From positions 110,352-174,351 of the forward strand of contig ML978230.1 of the NCBI GenBank assembly GCA_010015745.1: 64,000 nt of DNA. The letters run 5' to 3'. Source of the stretch: Setomelanomma holmii. Its lineage: Eukaryota > Ascomycota > Dothideomycetes > Pleosporales > Phaeosphaeriaceae. The notes beneath the pieces are model-generated. The model made no database searches. It had not been told where the DNA came from and worked only from the letters and a program-made list of their open reading frames with translations. Of this stretch, positions 33,446-44,097 are shown piece after piece. The number at the start of each line of letters is the position of its first letter. Position 1 is the stretch's first letter. Both the position numbers and the translations under genes were made by a program.

Positions 33446-34059
33446 TGTATGATTTGATTAGAGCGATGGCCTGCTGGGAGGCAGGGTGGTTATTTTTGTC
33501 ATTGTGTTAATGCATTTTCAGTCGCAGGCGACGTGGGCACGGTCATATCTTCTACTCTGTGTTTGCTTTATGCTCAGGTCAGCAATAGCTTCTGTTTCAA
33601 GACTCAGAGGTTGTCAAGATAAATTTGGCGGTTGACGTTGTAGACCTAGGTTAGGGGCAGCGTATAATTAGAGATATCCTTGTTCAATATTGCAGTCTAC
33701 ATATACATGCAGGTTACACGGTGATCGTGCTCGCATTGATTTAGCTACTGCCCGCGCCGTGAGCTGTGCCGTGTGAAATGGCGCGGCCTCGTTATAACTG
33801 TTTGATATCACCTTATTATGACACTCCAGTGCAACGAGAATATGTTCCTATCTTCGTGACCAGCACCGCACGCAAATAGGGCACTCAACTCTCCCATGCA
33901 CGACTAGTGCATGAGCGCTGCTTTATATAGAGCTAGCAACGCAATATTCGTCATCACAACACGACATATGTACCTCCCCTCGTGATGAACTTGCTGGAGC
34001 ACCGCAAAAAGAGGGAATAGGTTCTGCGTGAGTGTAATCAAAAAGACAAAAAGAAACGT
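33446..34059. other. intergenic before the tRNA
   Basis: About 600 bp, AT-richer than the genes on either side. It holds the 3' flank of the TmpA-like gene. No coding potential was seen. The bases immediately 5' of 34060 on the plus strand (AAAAAGACAAAAAGAAACGT) read on the minus strand as a T-rich run after the tRNA, consistent with a Pol III terminator. Confidence 0.5.
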
Positions 34060-34143
34060 TGGACGACTGGAGGATTGAACTCCAGGCCTCCTGCATACCA
34101 CATAATGTGCAAAGCAGGCGCTCTACCACTGAGCTAGACGCCC
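34060..34143 (-). tRNA. tRNA-Ala (anticodon UGC) with a 12-nt intron
   Basis: The minus strand folds as a tRNA: acceptor GGGCGTC pairs with GTCGTCC and has the G3-U70 wobble that marks tRNA-Ala; D arm GCTC/GAGC; anticodon stem CCTGC/GCAGG; T arm TGGAG-TTCAATC-CTCCA; discriminator A. The anticodon is TGC. The anticodon loop is interrupted after position 37 by CATTATGTGGTA (about 34096-34107), the usual place for a nuclear tRNA intron. Internal promoter boxes A and B are present. One acceptor pair (6-67) is a U-U mismatch. A T-rich stretch follows the 3' end. Confidence 0.92.
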
Positions 34144-34467
34144 GTTGAAATGATGACGAGGAGAAGAATTTGTCACAATGTATGGCGGAATGATCAAATT
34201 GGAGGGTCTAGTCGCTTTTGATATTATGTGAAACTGCAAGAGCGTCTCGTCCACGCTTGGTGAAGGCAAAGTACGCAACTTCCTTGCTGAGCGAAGCGCA
34301 GATGAACAGCACCAGGACTTGACAACACACAACCAATATATAGAGACGAGCATGCGAGAATGGAACAAATGATATACATTATAAAATTACGAGCGAGAAT
34401 ATGCTAACATTGCGCAGCCTGCACTTTCGATTTCCCACTCTTCCGCGTCACTGATGCTCACAACTTT
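34144..34467. other. short intergenic region
   Basis: Between the tRNA and the 3' end of the ferritin-like gene. AT-rich; no feature was seen. Confidence 0.4.
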
Positions 34468-35358
34468 TTAAGCAGAAACCTCAACAATCGCCGGTCCAGC
34501 GACAATAGTATCATCAGTCGCAGCAGTGTTGCACGATGTAAGAACAACATAGCTTTGTCCCGCAATACCCTTGGGCACAACAACTGCATACCCACCATCA
34601 ACAGCCTTCGCATCGACAAAGACAGGTCCAGTAACAGTAATGAAAGCAGCATAGACCTCACCGCCTTGGATCTTGTAGCCCTTGGTAGCCAGTGTAACGG
34701 TGCTACCCACCTTGATCGGGCTGTCCTTGGAGCTAGCGGTGAGAGCGGGGAATGCCTTGACTGGCAGAGGCGGGTTGGTGGAGGGGCAGCTGGTGATGAA
34801 CTGTGCGGCGAGGGTGTAGACCTCGTTGAACGACAGTGGGTTGTCGAACGGAGCAGGGAATGGTTCCTGGCCAATGGTGTCACGGACGTAGGCGGAGTGA
34901 CGTGCCTCGACAGTAAGGATAGATCCAGCGGCTGTCAAGTATGTCTTGGACATGATATCAGCTGCAGCGCCGAGGTATGCTGAGACACCAACGCCCTCGA
35001 GGACCGACGCGGTGGCCAAGAAGGATTTGACGTCTGTGTAGCCGAAATTGTATGTGCATGCAGCGACGGGCTTTGCGCCAGCGGCGGTCAGAGCGCCGGA
35101 GATGAAGGAGACGTGTTGGGCCTCGTCGCTCGAGACCGTCTTGATGCGGTTGTATGTCTCCTCGTCGAAGCCGGCAGACTTGAAGTCGTTGACGGAGTAC
35201 TTGGCGAGCGCATCCCGGTAGAAGGTGTCCTCGAGGTGCTCCAGGGTGAGGGCATAGTTGAGGATGTCAGCGTCTGAAGGGCCGGAGGCCTGGCGCTTGG
35301 TGGGTGCGGCGGAGGTGAGGGCTGCAAGAGCAGAGAGAGCGAAGATGGTAGACTTCAT
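34468..35358 (-). CDS. secreted ferritin-like domain protein (Rds1 type)
   Basis: 296 residues, single exon. Residues 1-18 form a signal peptide (MKSTIFALSALAALTSAA), followed by a Kex2-like KR. The ferritin-like helices carry the metal-ligand pattern typical of this family: LNYALTLEHLEDTFYRDAL in helix 1, SSDEAQHVSFI in helix 2 and VEARHSAYVRD in helix 4. The C-terminal about 90 residues form a beta-rich extension. The family (ferritin-like domain; yeast stress protein Rds1) is common in fungal secretomes and is often induced by stress or mating signals; the enzymatic role is unproven. Confidence 0.88.
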   Translation of the reverse strand: MKSTIFALSALAALTSAAPTKRQASGPSDADILNYALTLEHLEDTFYRDALAKYSVNDFKSAGFDEETYNRIKTVSSDEAQHVSFISGALTAAGAKPVAACTYNFGYTDVKSFLATASVLEGVGVSAYLGAAADIMSKTYLTAAGSILTVEARHSAYVRDTIGQEPFPAPFDNPLSFNEVYTLAAQFITSCPSTNPPLPVKAFPALTASSKDSPIKVGSTVTLATKGYKIQGGEVYAAFITVTGPVFVDAKAVDGGYAVVVPKGIAGQSYVVLTSCNTAATDDTIVAGPAIVEVSA

Positions 35359-36794
35359 TGTGATGAGATTTTAGATGGGATAGTATGACCTGGTAAATGG
35401 TGGGTATGAGATGAGAGGCTATGGTGATGAAGGGTAAGGAATACGACTTGAGCAGTCTTATACAACTTTCCTTCAACTCTCCAGAAGTGCTATCCCTCTT
35501 CCTCTTCTCTCCCGCGCACATCATCATCTCTCTATTACACATCCACTCCCTTCCCAATTGGCTTCCTACAACCTAGCGCACTACTAGAAACGGACCCTTC
35601 ACCATCCGAAAGGTGAAAGGAGAAGTCCGCCATCACTTCTCCGCGTGCAGCTACCTACTCCAGCCCAATATAGCCATTTGTCAACGTTTAAGGTCTATTA
35701 GACGTTGGACCCCGTCCCAAAACGGTGTTGATGATCAGAATGTAGACTAACCCCACAATGTGTCACCGACGTGCTACCACGGAATCTTCACCATCCGGAA
35801 CGGCGCTAGCGGTTAAGCTTAACATGACGTCAGGAAACTCGCTTGTATCTGGGTTAAATCGTTTCATGGGAGGAAACTAGCCAATTGCAAATTGCCTTTG
35901 TTTGCACGCAGTACCTGTCAAGCTTTGTGGCGTCGATGAAATGGCCGAATTGGTGTGAAAGTGTTCTGGAAGGGTCAGGTTCCGGGTGGCGCAGATCGTG
36001 GTTGGGTAATCGTGAAGTTTTTGAGATGGAGCGGGACGAATGAAGTCGATGTTGTTTTGCTCGGTGAAATGGACCGTGATGCGCGCAATGACTTCTTTGT
36101 TGGGCCCTTTTGCTTGTGCGTGCCGTCCGCATTCGGCATGCGCATCATCCAGGAGTTTCTGCAAAATTGGAGATCAGTAAATACTGAAGCCATGAGACAT
36201 CGTCCAGTCTATCGCAATGGAAGTCGTTGAAGGTTCTTGTATAGACTTCTTCCTCGAACAATACGCTCGGTAACTGCTCGCTGCTGCAAGTAGACACTGA
36301 GAGGAACGATACTTCACCTTGAAAAGCTCTCCCTTACTGACCCAGCGTACACGGAACTTACCGCACAAAGACCTCCAGGCTCACTACCGCCCACTTTCGT
36401 TCGGCATCAGCCTCATCCGGCCTTCAGACGGCCCGTACAAGAACGTGACCATGACTTCACGGGAAGAGCACTCCCGTGTCGTCGACAACTGCCCTGTTCT
36501 GATTCAATAGTTGCCTTCATTTTGATTGCACACGGCTTGTGGGTGTCCAGATGGACCACGGCGGCGAACAAAGACGGCTGTTTTGGGTAATGATGCCGAC
36601 TCGTGTGGCACGCACTGACCTTGACTGGAACATGAAGATTTGGGTATAAGCTGGGTGTCGCATGTTTCGTTCACTGCTTCATAACTTGAGGACTCTGTTA
36701 GATCAACATACCTTAACATATACCGATTGCAGGCCTTTCTGACCCTGGACGCCGCCTCTCACACGCAAAGCCAGTACTTCTCACCGGCTTCACA
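35359..36794. other. intergenic, with a possible small minus-strand gene
   Basis: About 1.4 kb. On the minus strand near 36161 a TACTGAT branch-like element and an ATTTTGCAG acceptor open a frame to about 35877 (KLLDDAHAECGRHAQAKG, ITVHFTEQNNIDFIRPAP). A frame upstream (36174-36368) has KFRVRWVSKGELFK followed by a GTGAAG donor; a GTAAGT donor also occurs near 36363. A two- or three-exon small gene is possible but unproven. The region right before 36795 is the promoter of the small GPI protein. Confidence 0.35.
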
Positions 36795-37194
36795 ATGAAG
36801 TTCGCACTTTCAACGACTCTCTTCGTTCTCGCTAGCACGGCTGCGGCGTAAGTCATCCTCACTACCCCAACTTATCCCCTTGAGATCTAACCCAAGCAGT
36901 CAATCCAACTCTTCTGCAGCACCAACATCAACCATCAACGTCACACCCGGCTGCCCCTCCGCACCCGCCGCCGATGTAATGGTCACGCGCTCTGTCGTCG
37001 CCGTACCCTCTTGCGCAGCAGGAAACAGCACCAAGCCTGCCATCGTCAGCGTGTCACTGGCAAGCGGAAACAGCAGTTCGGGCTCGACGGCAACGGGAAC
37101 AGGATCGCCAGCGCAATTTACTGGTGCTGCGACAAGATTTGAAGGAGGTTTGATGGTGGCGCTCGGCGGTGCGATGTTGGCTTTGGTTCTGTAA
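36795..37194 (+). CDS. small GPI-anchored cell-wall protein, 115 aa
   Basis: Exons are 36795-36847 and 36900-37194. The intron (36848-36899, 52 nt) has donor GTAAGT, a TCTAACC branch point and an AAGCAG acceptor. Exon 1 encodes little more than the signal peptide (MKFALSTTLFVLASTAAA). The mature protein is Ser/Thr/Ala/Val-rich, with two cysteines (TPGCPSAP and VPSCAAG). It ends in a GPI signal: SPAQFTGAATRFEGGLMVAL, then a hydrophobic tail. The AQFTGAA segment before the tail is nearly the same as in the Crh enzyme of this window. It is probably covalently linked to wall glucan; the function is unknown. Confidence 0.78.
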
Positions 37195-38104
37195 GGTCTG
37201 CGTCGATGGGAGGCATAGGCTTGGCGTTGTGGAAGGTATCGATGAAGTTGTGGGCCGTTTGTAGCATTCGAGTAGGAATATGCATAATTTGTTTGGAATA
37301 GAGCTTCCGTAATTAGTAATATGCTTTGAGCAAATGAGTCGAGACTGGCTTCGAGTGAATGGTACAAAGGACGAGTTTCAGCGTCCCTAGGTCGGTGCGT
37401 ACTCGATTGGTAGCGAAATGAAGACATCGCCAATGTCGAAGTATAAATGAGTTCTTCATAATCGTGATGACGCCGCCGTCATGACCTGCGAACCACGGTT
37501 CATTTTGGCACTTGCACGCCTGGAACGATGCACCTAGTCATTCGTGTCAGCTCTGATTACTTCAGGGCTTCTTACACATGGTGCTCAGACTGCATCTTGT
37601 GCACCAAGCGCCCTGGATACCCGTCAACCACAGCATATGTTCGACTCGCCGGGGAGTCGGTACATTTTCGAGAGCGGACAAAAGGGCGCCGCGGCTGAAG
37701 GATGTATCTTTCGCATTCATATTCACAGCCCTTTCTGGGAGCCTATCTACAATGTCATCGCTAACAGATGACGCTACGTCGTCGGGCAGCGCTGCTATGC
37801 TCAAGCATGCCACCCAAGTCCTATATCACGTACCGACCTAGACTTTCCAATATCTTATACACATCCAGAATATCCCTGTCGCAATAACGAATACACAAGG
37901 CCATATGCGGAGCGCCTGAAACTCGCAATGCGCCCGCAGGACCAGCCGAATCCACCCATGCACATGTGTACGTTCTACAAACTCGAAAAGATCAACCGTG
38001 CAACCCCAAAAGATGGGTCCAAGATCGTGCAAAATGGTACGCCGTAAAACGCCGTCGTCATGCAAAAGTCGTGCTCAAATCAACATGTATGCGCGCTCGC
38101 TTGC
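37195..38104. other. intergenic between convergent genes
   Basis: About 900 bp with 3' flanks on both sides. Short frames only; no feature was seen. Confidence 0.4.
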
Positions 38105-40225
38105 TCAGAAAGATGGTAATGTCTGGCCAGCACAATCGGGAATCTTCAGGCCGGGTTTGATGTTGCGGTCAATGTCCATAAGACCCCACTTGTCTTCCCA
38201 GGCCTTGCCGGCCGTGTTGTAGCGGACCTTCCACGGCTCGTCGAATGCGGAGAACCTAGAAAGTCGTTAGTATGATGAGAATCACTCCACGTTCGTTGAT
38301 AGGACTCACCAAAAGTACTCTGTGTTGTTCTTCATGCTTGGACATATCCAGTCCTCCATAAACTGATTCATCTCGTCAATGCCGGCGACTGATCCCTTAG
38401 TGCACGATGTCGCAGCACCACAGCTCGTGCCGCCACCTGATGGCCACCCAACCTCGGCAATGACTTGCTTGATACTGGCGTTGCTTGCGGTGAGCTGAAC
38501 ATCGTGCTGCTGCCAGAAGTCCCAGGTCCATCCAGCAGCCACGGAAACATCGACACCAGCGAAGAACGGATGCACGTTTGACATGACATAATCAACTTTT
38601 GTCGCCATGTCGGCAGTCCAGTTGTCACCGAGATCTGCCATGGCGACAGGTAAGTTGCACTTGTGATCGGTGATGTTCTTCTTGAAATCTGTAACATGGC
38701 CTAGGAGCTGTGTAGCAGTCAAGTCTTTCCGGTACAGAACTTCATTACCGATGATGATGCCCTTGAAGTAGTCGCAGCCGTAATCATCGAGAATAGTCCA
38801 TGTTTGATCGATTTGTCGTTGCGTGGTTGTATCGTTGCTGTCGAGCCAAACGCCCAGCCAAATCTTCACAGTGTCCTTGATCTCCAAGCGGTCGATGGCG
38901 TGGATAAGCATCTGCGTCTGATTGCAGTCAGTTCCGTAGAGGCGGACGGCGTTGGTCAGCTGCGACATGACGGCCATGTCTCGGGTAATGTTGTTCTGCG
39001 AAGGGCCAACGTGGAGGCAGTCGGGGTACTGGCTGTTGAGGGGGGTGTAGTCCATGCCGGGGAATACCCTGTGCAGGTTGGCGTTGTTCATCAGCTTCTT
39101 GATCTCATCAGAACTCTTGCTGAGGTCGTCTTTGTTGTCATCAGCAACGTCACCAGAGGTCACCGATCCATGCTTTCCATCGTGCCCGCCGCCCCTGTTC
39201 AGCATGGCGCCCAGAACACCGCCTAGGATGGCGCCGATCAGGATCAGTGCAATGATGGCGATGGCAATCCACATCCTCTTCTTCCTCTTCTTCAGATCCG
39301 CCTTGTCCTTCCAGTCTGCCTTTTCTTGCAGGAGCTCAGGGTTGCTGCCGTTCGAGCCAGCTACCGTTGGTACAGCATTGTATTTAGTTGCAGCGAATGC
39401 ACCTCCAGTAGCCCCAGCGCCGACCATGCCGCCGTTTATTGAAGATCCCGGCGACCCGTTCCGACTGCCGTCGCGAGAGCCACCAAGCGGTAAGAACGAC
39501 CGCCGCTTGTTCTGTGTGTTTTGTGGTGAGTTGGGGCCCATGCCCCAGTCATCATCGTCGGCGAGGTCGTTGGGGTCGATCTGACCCATGCCGGGTGCGA
39601 GGTTGAGTTGGGTGGATGAGTAGCGATTGTAGGGGCTGTCCGAGTAGGGGACGACATGCGGCGGGGGAGGTCCGCTGTGCATGGAGCTGCTGCTGGAGTA
39701 CATGCTTGCGGGAGCTGCTGCACCAGGAGCGAGTGCTGCGCCTGAGCCGTACGAGCGCGGCGAATACATTGCGCGGGGTGGTATGGGCTGGTGATCGGAT
39801 GCGTGCTGGTCGCTAAAGGGCGTCGAGCTGTTACTTCGGTCAGGGACGCCCAATGGCCGTCCTTGGGGGCCAGCAGCGCCATTGCCGTTGCGTCCCCAGC
39901 CGTCAATGGCCCTCATGGCCTGCACGCCACTTTCTCGCTCGTTCGAGGCAGCGACACCAACGGCGATGCCATTGATGCCTCCGCCGGCAGCCCGCTCGCT
40001 CAGGTTGTCTGACCCGGGTGTCACGCCGGGCGTCGAGTAGTCGGAGTAGTTGTTGGGGTCGGAATACTGGCGCTGGTTCTGCGTCTGTCGGAAGTGACTG
40101 TCGGCATGCATGCCCACGGGCGTGCGATGTGCGGGTGGAGGCGGCGGGAAGTCGTGAGAACCCTCGACCGGCGAAACGTCGGCCTGCTGCTCCCAGTGAC
40201 TTTGCGGCGGTTGCTGGTACGCCAT
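38105..40225 (-). CDS. btgC: membrane-anchored GH17 endo-beta-1,3-glucanase, BtgC-like
   Basis: Exons are 38310-40225 and 38105-38255 (688 residues). The intron 38256-38309 (54 nt; GTGAGT donor, CTAG acceptor) restores a Trp codon to give EYFWFSAFDEPWKVRYN; a model stopping at the first frame end would lose about 50 residues. The N-terminal about 320 residues are cytosolic and Pro/Ser/Gly-rich. A basic KKRKKR stop-transfer motif precedes one transmembrane helix (MWIAIAIIALILIGAILGGV), so this is a type II membrane protein. The outward GH17 domain has the acid/base Glu in GIIIGNEVLYR and the nucleophile Glu in VIAEVGWPSGG. It cleaves beta-1,3-glucan during wall remodelling. The architecture matches Aspergillus BtgC. 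Confidence 0.92.
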
Positions 40226-41825
40226 TGTGTATGTGTGCGTGATGCAGCCCGCACGAGGGACTGCGAGCGCTGATGCGCGGAAAACGAGCGACGGGCGACG
40301 CTGACGGTGTGGTTGCCAGGCCTGCACGCTGTGGATCTCGAGGCCGCTGCGGCCGGGTCGGGCTGAGTCGTGTTCCAGAAGCGATCGCGCGCGTGTTTTG
40401 TTGCTGTCAAGCCAGCGCGGTCCCAGACAAACGAAGGACGGTATGGAATTATGGTTATGGTACAGCGAAGTGCAGGAGCAGCATGCGTGTCGAGAGTTGT
40501 GAAGGTTTCTTGGTTGCGGACTGGTCGGTTAATGCGGCGCTCCGTAGCAACGCTGCGTTTAGCTAGGGTCGAATAGGCAAGGCCAAAGACGTCAGTGAAG
40601 AGAAAACCAGGCCAAAGCTGCGGGTGCCAACCACACCAGCGCAGACCAGCCTCTCAACAGCGTCCAGTCAAGCTCTAGGTGCAGGCCTTACCACTCGATA
40701 ATGGACAGATACTGCGTATGCGACGTGCGATCGCCCCCTTTGCTGGAGGGCTTGTCTTTATCGCACGCGTGTCCTCGCGTTGGGTGCTTGGTTGCTCCTT
40801 CCCGCGGCACCAATACGGCCATGCACCGCCTGTTGCTTTGGCTTACGCCTGCCGTTGCCAGATGCAGCAGGAAGGAGCCGCCGTCGCAACCCTTGGCGGC
40901 CTGGCCGACGGATGTCTGCTTGGAGGATGCAAGGTCCAGCCGTTGGGCCCAGTCTTAATTTCCAGCTATCTATTGATTCTTATCATCCTCTGTGCTCATA
41001 TCAATCACTGCCTGCAACCTGTTGCTTCCATGTCTTGGTGTCGCGACAATGGCAAGGGGCGTGATTGTGTCTCTGCGTCGTCTGTTTGCTCTTTTTGTTG
41101 TTTATGTTCAGCCTACTTGTGGTTTCTATTTCTGTCAGCCTTTGCCTCCGCCTACACACAAACTATTGCGATGCCGGTCTTCGTATAATGTCCGCACATG
41201 ACCGCGGTTGCTCAGCTCCTCGTCTGTCAGACCATTACGCAGGGCCCTTCGCTTCTTTCTGTTGATCCATCTTGAGGCCACCCTCTGTGCGACGCAGGCC
41301 TGCCTTTCCGGGAATCTACCACCTTGTGAAACACGACACAACCGATCGATGCCGGACGGCCGTGAAACATGCTGTGTTATCTTGCCCTTTGTGACATCAC
41401 TCCTTTGGGAATGTTAAATTATCACCCACAGACATGCGCATTCCATAATGCAGCATAAAGTGGATTAGCCCAACCCTACCAGGGAAAAAGTCCAGCTCCG
41501 ACCCTACACTGCTTACCCTCAGGTATTCGAGTCTGATCGCCCTGTCTGCATTCAGCGCCCTTTCGTGGAAAAGTGCGAGTATGGCGGAGGAGCTTTGTCA
41601 ACAGCTTCATGGAGCAGCATGGCAAGCTTGCCGTGCCGCACTGAGGGGCAGGCTACCGCGTTCGATTTCACTCACCAGCCTCTCAGTTCCCTTTGCCTGA
41701 TACCGATGCTTGACACAGGTATTAGGAGCATCTCTCACTCTGCACTTGAAATCCACAACCGATTGTAACCTGCTGTTGGGCTGCGAAATCCTCTTGACAC
41801 TCAATGCCTCCTTCAACATCCAACA
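40226..41825. other. intergenic between divergent genes
   Basis: About 1.6 kb upstream of the GH17 gene and the dehydrogenase gene. A plus-strand frame of 169 codons (40679-41188) lacks family-like content and looks like chance. The rest should hold two promoters. Confidence 0.45.
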
Positions 41826-42567
41826 ATGGAATCAACAACAAAACAAATCGCTTTAATTATAGGCGCAAACCGAGGCACAGGCCTCGAGCTTGCCCGTACC
41901 CTCGCCCACGACCATGACTTCCACGTCGTTCTTGGCTCTCGGTCGTCAGAATTGGGCTCCGCAGCAGCCGCTGAGCTTCACCAATCTGGACTTTCCGCAT
42001 CCTTTGTCGCTCTCGATATTTGTGCCGATACCTCCATCACCGCCGCAGCTCAATACGTCGGGAAGACTCACGGCCACATCGACGTACTAATTAACAATGC
42101 AGGCGTTCATGTTGGATGCCCCCCTCCATAACGATCCCAAGTCCAAGCGCGAGGCTTTCCAGCACAGCTTCAACACAAATGTCACTGGCGCCGCGCTCGT
42201 TACTGACGCCTTCGTCCCGCTTCTCTATAAAGCCCCTCTTCCTCGAATACTCTTCATAGGCTCCAGGCTCGGCTCCATCAGCACTCGCTTGGACTCGAAT
42301 TATGTCTGGGATTGGGTCGACTTCCTCCCCTACCGATCCAGTAAGACGGCGCTCAACATGCTTGCCGCGCATTATGCAAATCGATTTAAGGACGAGGGCT
42401 GGAAGGTGAACGTGGTCTGTCCGGGCTATGTCAAGACGAGAACGGGTGGTTCCAACGGGGACATTACTACCGAAGAGGCCATGCCGGGACTGGTGAGATT
42501 GTGTACGCTCGGCGAAGATGGAGAGACAGGCACGTTCTCAGACGTCGATGAGACATTGCCTTTGTGA
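41826..42567 (+). pseudogene. short-chain dehydrogenase/reductase with a frameshift
   Basis: The N-terminal frame gives the Rossmann motif LIIGANRGTGLELARTLA and the DVLINNAG motif, then ends at a stop after GCPPP. A frame shifted by one base continues directly: MLDAPLHNDPKSKREAF, NTNVTGAALVTDAF, FIGSRLGSIS, the catalytic PYRSSKTALNML (YxxxK) and VNVVCPGYVKT. The whole span is 742 nt, one more than a multiple of 3. One extra base between about 42103 and 42115 explains the break. If intact it would be a 247-residue NAD(P)-dependent carbonyl reductase-like SDR. It is either a recent null allele or a sequence error. Confidence 0.85.
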
Positions 42568-43156
42568 AGCATGGAAAGTGTTCGCTGAGGCGATATTGCT
42601 GGTCGTGTAATTGACTAAGCTCGAGGCTCCCCAGGTCACCATATATTTGCTATAATCACAAACCGAAATGTCCTCCCAAAGAATTTAGCAGTCCTAGGTC
42701 TAGAGCAGTTTGCAAGGGCAGAACAATCGAGGACGTCGAGTCATGTGTCACAAGGCCCCATCTGCTCAGGCACCACATGTGGATCTATCCCAATCGAGAA
42801 TGAGGGAAGCTGTATGGAAGCCCCGCCTACCTCGGAAAAAGTGCATGTAGGCAAAGCAGACCCTCGATCTGACATGAAAGTGGTCAAGTCTGAGCAATTA
42901 AATCTTGATAGCCGTGCTATTGGTGCAGTGGAGCAGTTGCGTGGTTTTCCCATCGCGCTTGCCAAGCCAGGGAGGGGGAGGTACGGGTGTGGCTAGCACC
43001 CCCACGTAAGTAAGTAGGTCATTCAGCGTCCCGCCATTATCCTTACACACCCTCATTCGCTGTCGCGTGTCTTGGTTTTACACTTCTTCTTGAGTTCAGC
43101 CATACAAATGCCCTCTCTCATTGCTTGTTCAACTGCACCTGCGTTCACCAGACACG
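42568..43156. other. intergenic
   Basis: About 590 bp between two plus-strand genes. A frame on each strand in 42740-42996 lacks recognisable content. It presumably includes the promoter of the F-box-like gene. Confidence 0.4.
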
Positions 43157-44047
43157 ATGGGCAGATTACGACGGGTGTTCTCAATCGGAAATGCCTCGGA
43201 AGACCGACGAAATCCAACACCACAACACAAACGTTCAAAATCCAAGCGTGAATCAATATCGGCCCTACTCGCAGCAGTAGGGCTGATGGACAGAGAACCA
43301 AAGAACAGATCCCGCAAGGGACTCACGCTGGTTGACCTTCCGCATGAGATCTTGCTATGCATAATCGACTACATGCGTATCGATCTTCCAAGAGTAAACA
43401 AGGAAGAACGATTTGATGGCCAGGAACGGCTCAGATATGTTCAACAAGCCAAAGACCTGGTGTCCCTTTCGAAGACCTGCAGAAGGCTGCAGCCAATCGC
43501 CCAACAAGCGCTGCTTCATACCATTGTCCTCGGAGGCCTCGATGGCCTACCAGCGATTATCAGCCTTGTACGACTGCTCCTACACCGCCCTGAAGCACAT
43601 AGATATGTCAGGAGATTACGGATCGGTCTTCCAACAGATAAGAAGTACTATTTATCCATGCCTGGCACCCCTTCTCAGAAGATGATCAGGATACCATTTG
43701 GACCCCCTCCTTCAGACATCTGGCTCTCGGCGGCTGAGGTCATCGCACACTCTGCGTTGCCATCGAGACTGAAGCAGGAATGGCAGGACCAATTATCTGA
43801 CAACCACCCGCGCCCCTTGTGTGGGGTTCTGCTGGCTCTGGTACCGCGACTCCAGTACTTGTCCATATCTCACTCGCTTGGGAGGGTGTCGGGTGACCAG
43901 GTCCTCCGGCAGATGTTTGGCGCTCGAGATGACGGCAACGTGGCTGAACTTCGAACGCTGCAGATATTTGGGAATTTGCGCTACTTCAATAACAACACGG
44001 CAATGCGTCTGCGGCCAAGACTATCTCCTTCACTCCGTTCACGCTGA
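43157..44047 (+). CDS. F-box-like protein
   Basis: 296 residues from ATG 43157; the frame extends upstream only to a TTG. A basic N-terminus (about 55 residues, Arg/Lys/Ser-rich) precedes an F-box-like segment, LTLVDLPHEILLCIIDYM, then LVSLSKTCRRLQPIAQQALL. This pattern fits the Skp1-binding helix bundle and the start of a solenoid. The remaining part (LVRLLLHRPEAHRYVRRLRI, LVPRLQYLSIS, LRTLQIFGNL) looks like degenerate leucine-rich repeats. The frame ends abruptly in a basic tail, so a 3' intron or truncation is possible. The partner and substrate are unknown. It is tail to tail with the symporter, 50 nt apart. Confidence 0.65.
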   Translation: MGRLRRVFSIGNASEDRRNPTPQHKRSKSKRESISALLAAVGLMDREPKNRSRKGLTLVDLPHEILLCIIDYMRIDLPRVNKEERFDGQERLRYVQQAKDLVSLSKTCRRLQPIAQQALLHTIVLGGLDGLPAIISLVRLLLHRPEAHRYVRRLRIGLPTDKKYYLSMPGTPSQKMIRIPFGPPPSDIWLSAAEVIAHSALPSRLKQEWQDQLSDNHPRPLCGVLLALVPRLQYLSISHSLGRVSGDQVLRQMFGARDDGNVAELRTLQIFGNLRYFNNNTAMRLRPRLSPSLRSR

Positions 44048-44097
44048 AAAAGGAAGAGAAGGTTTCTCGTTATCTATAATCAACCATCCGATAACAG

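Noticed and set aside
40679..41188. 169-codon plus-strand frame between the GH17 and SDR genes
   Set aside because: Cys/Leu-rich but without a family-like pattern; it overlaps other frames of similar length and lies where two promoters are expected.
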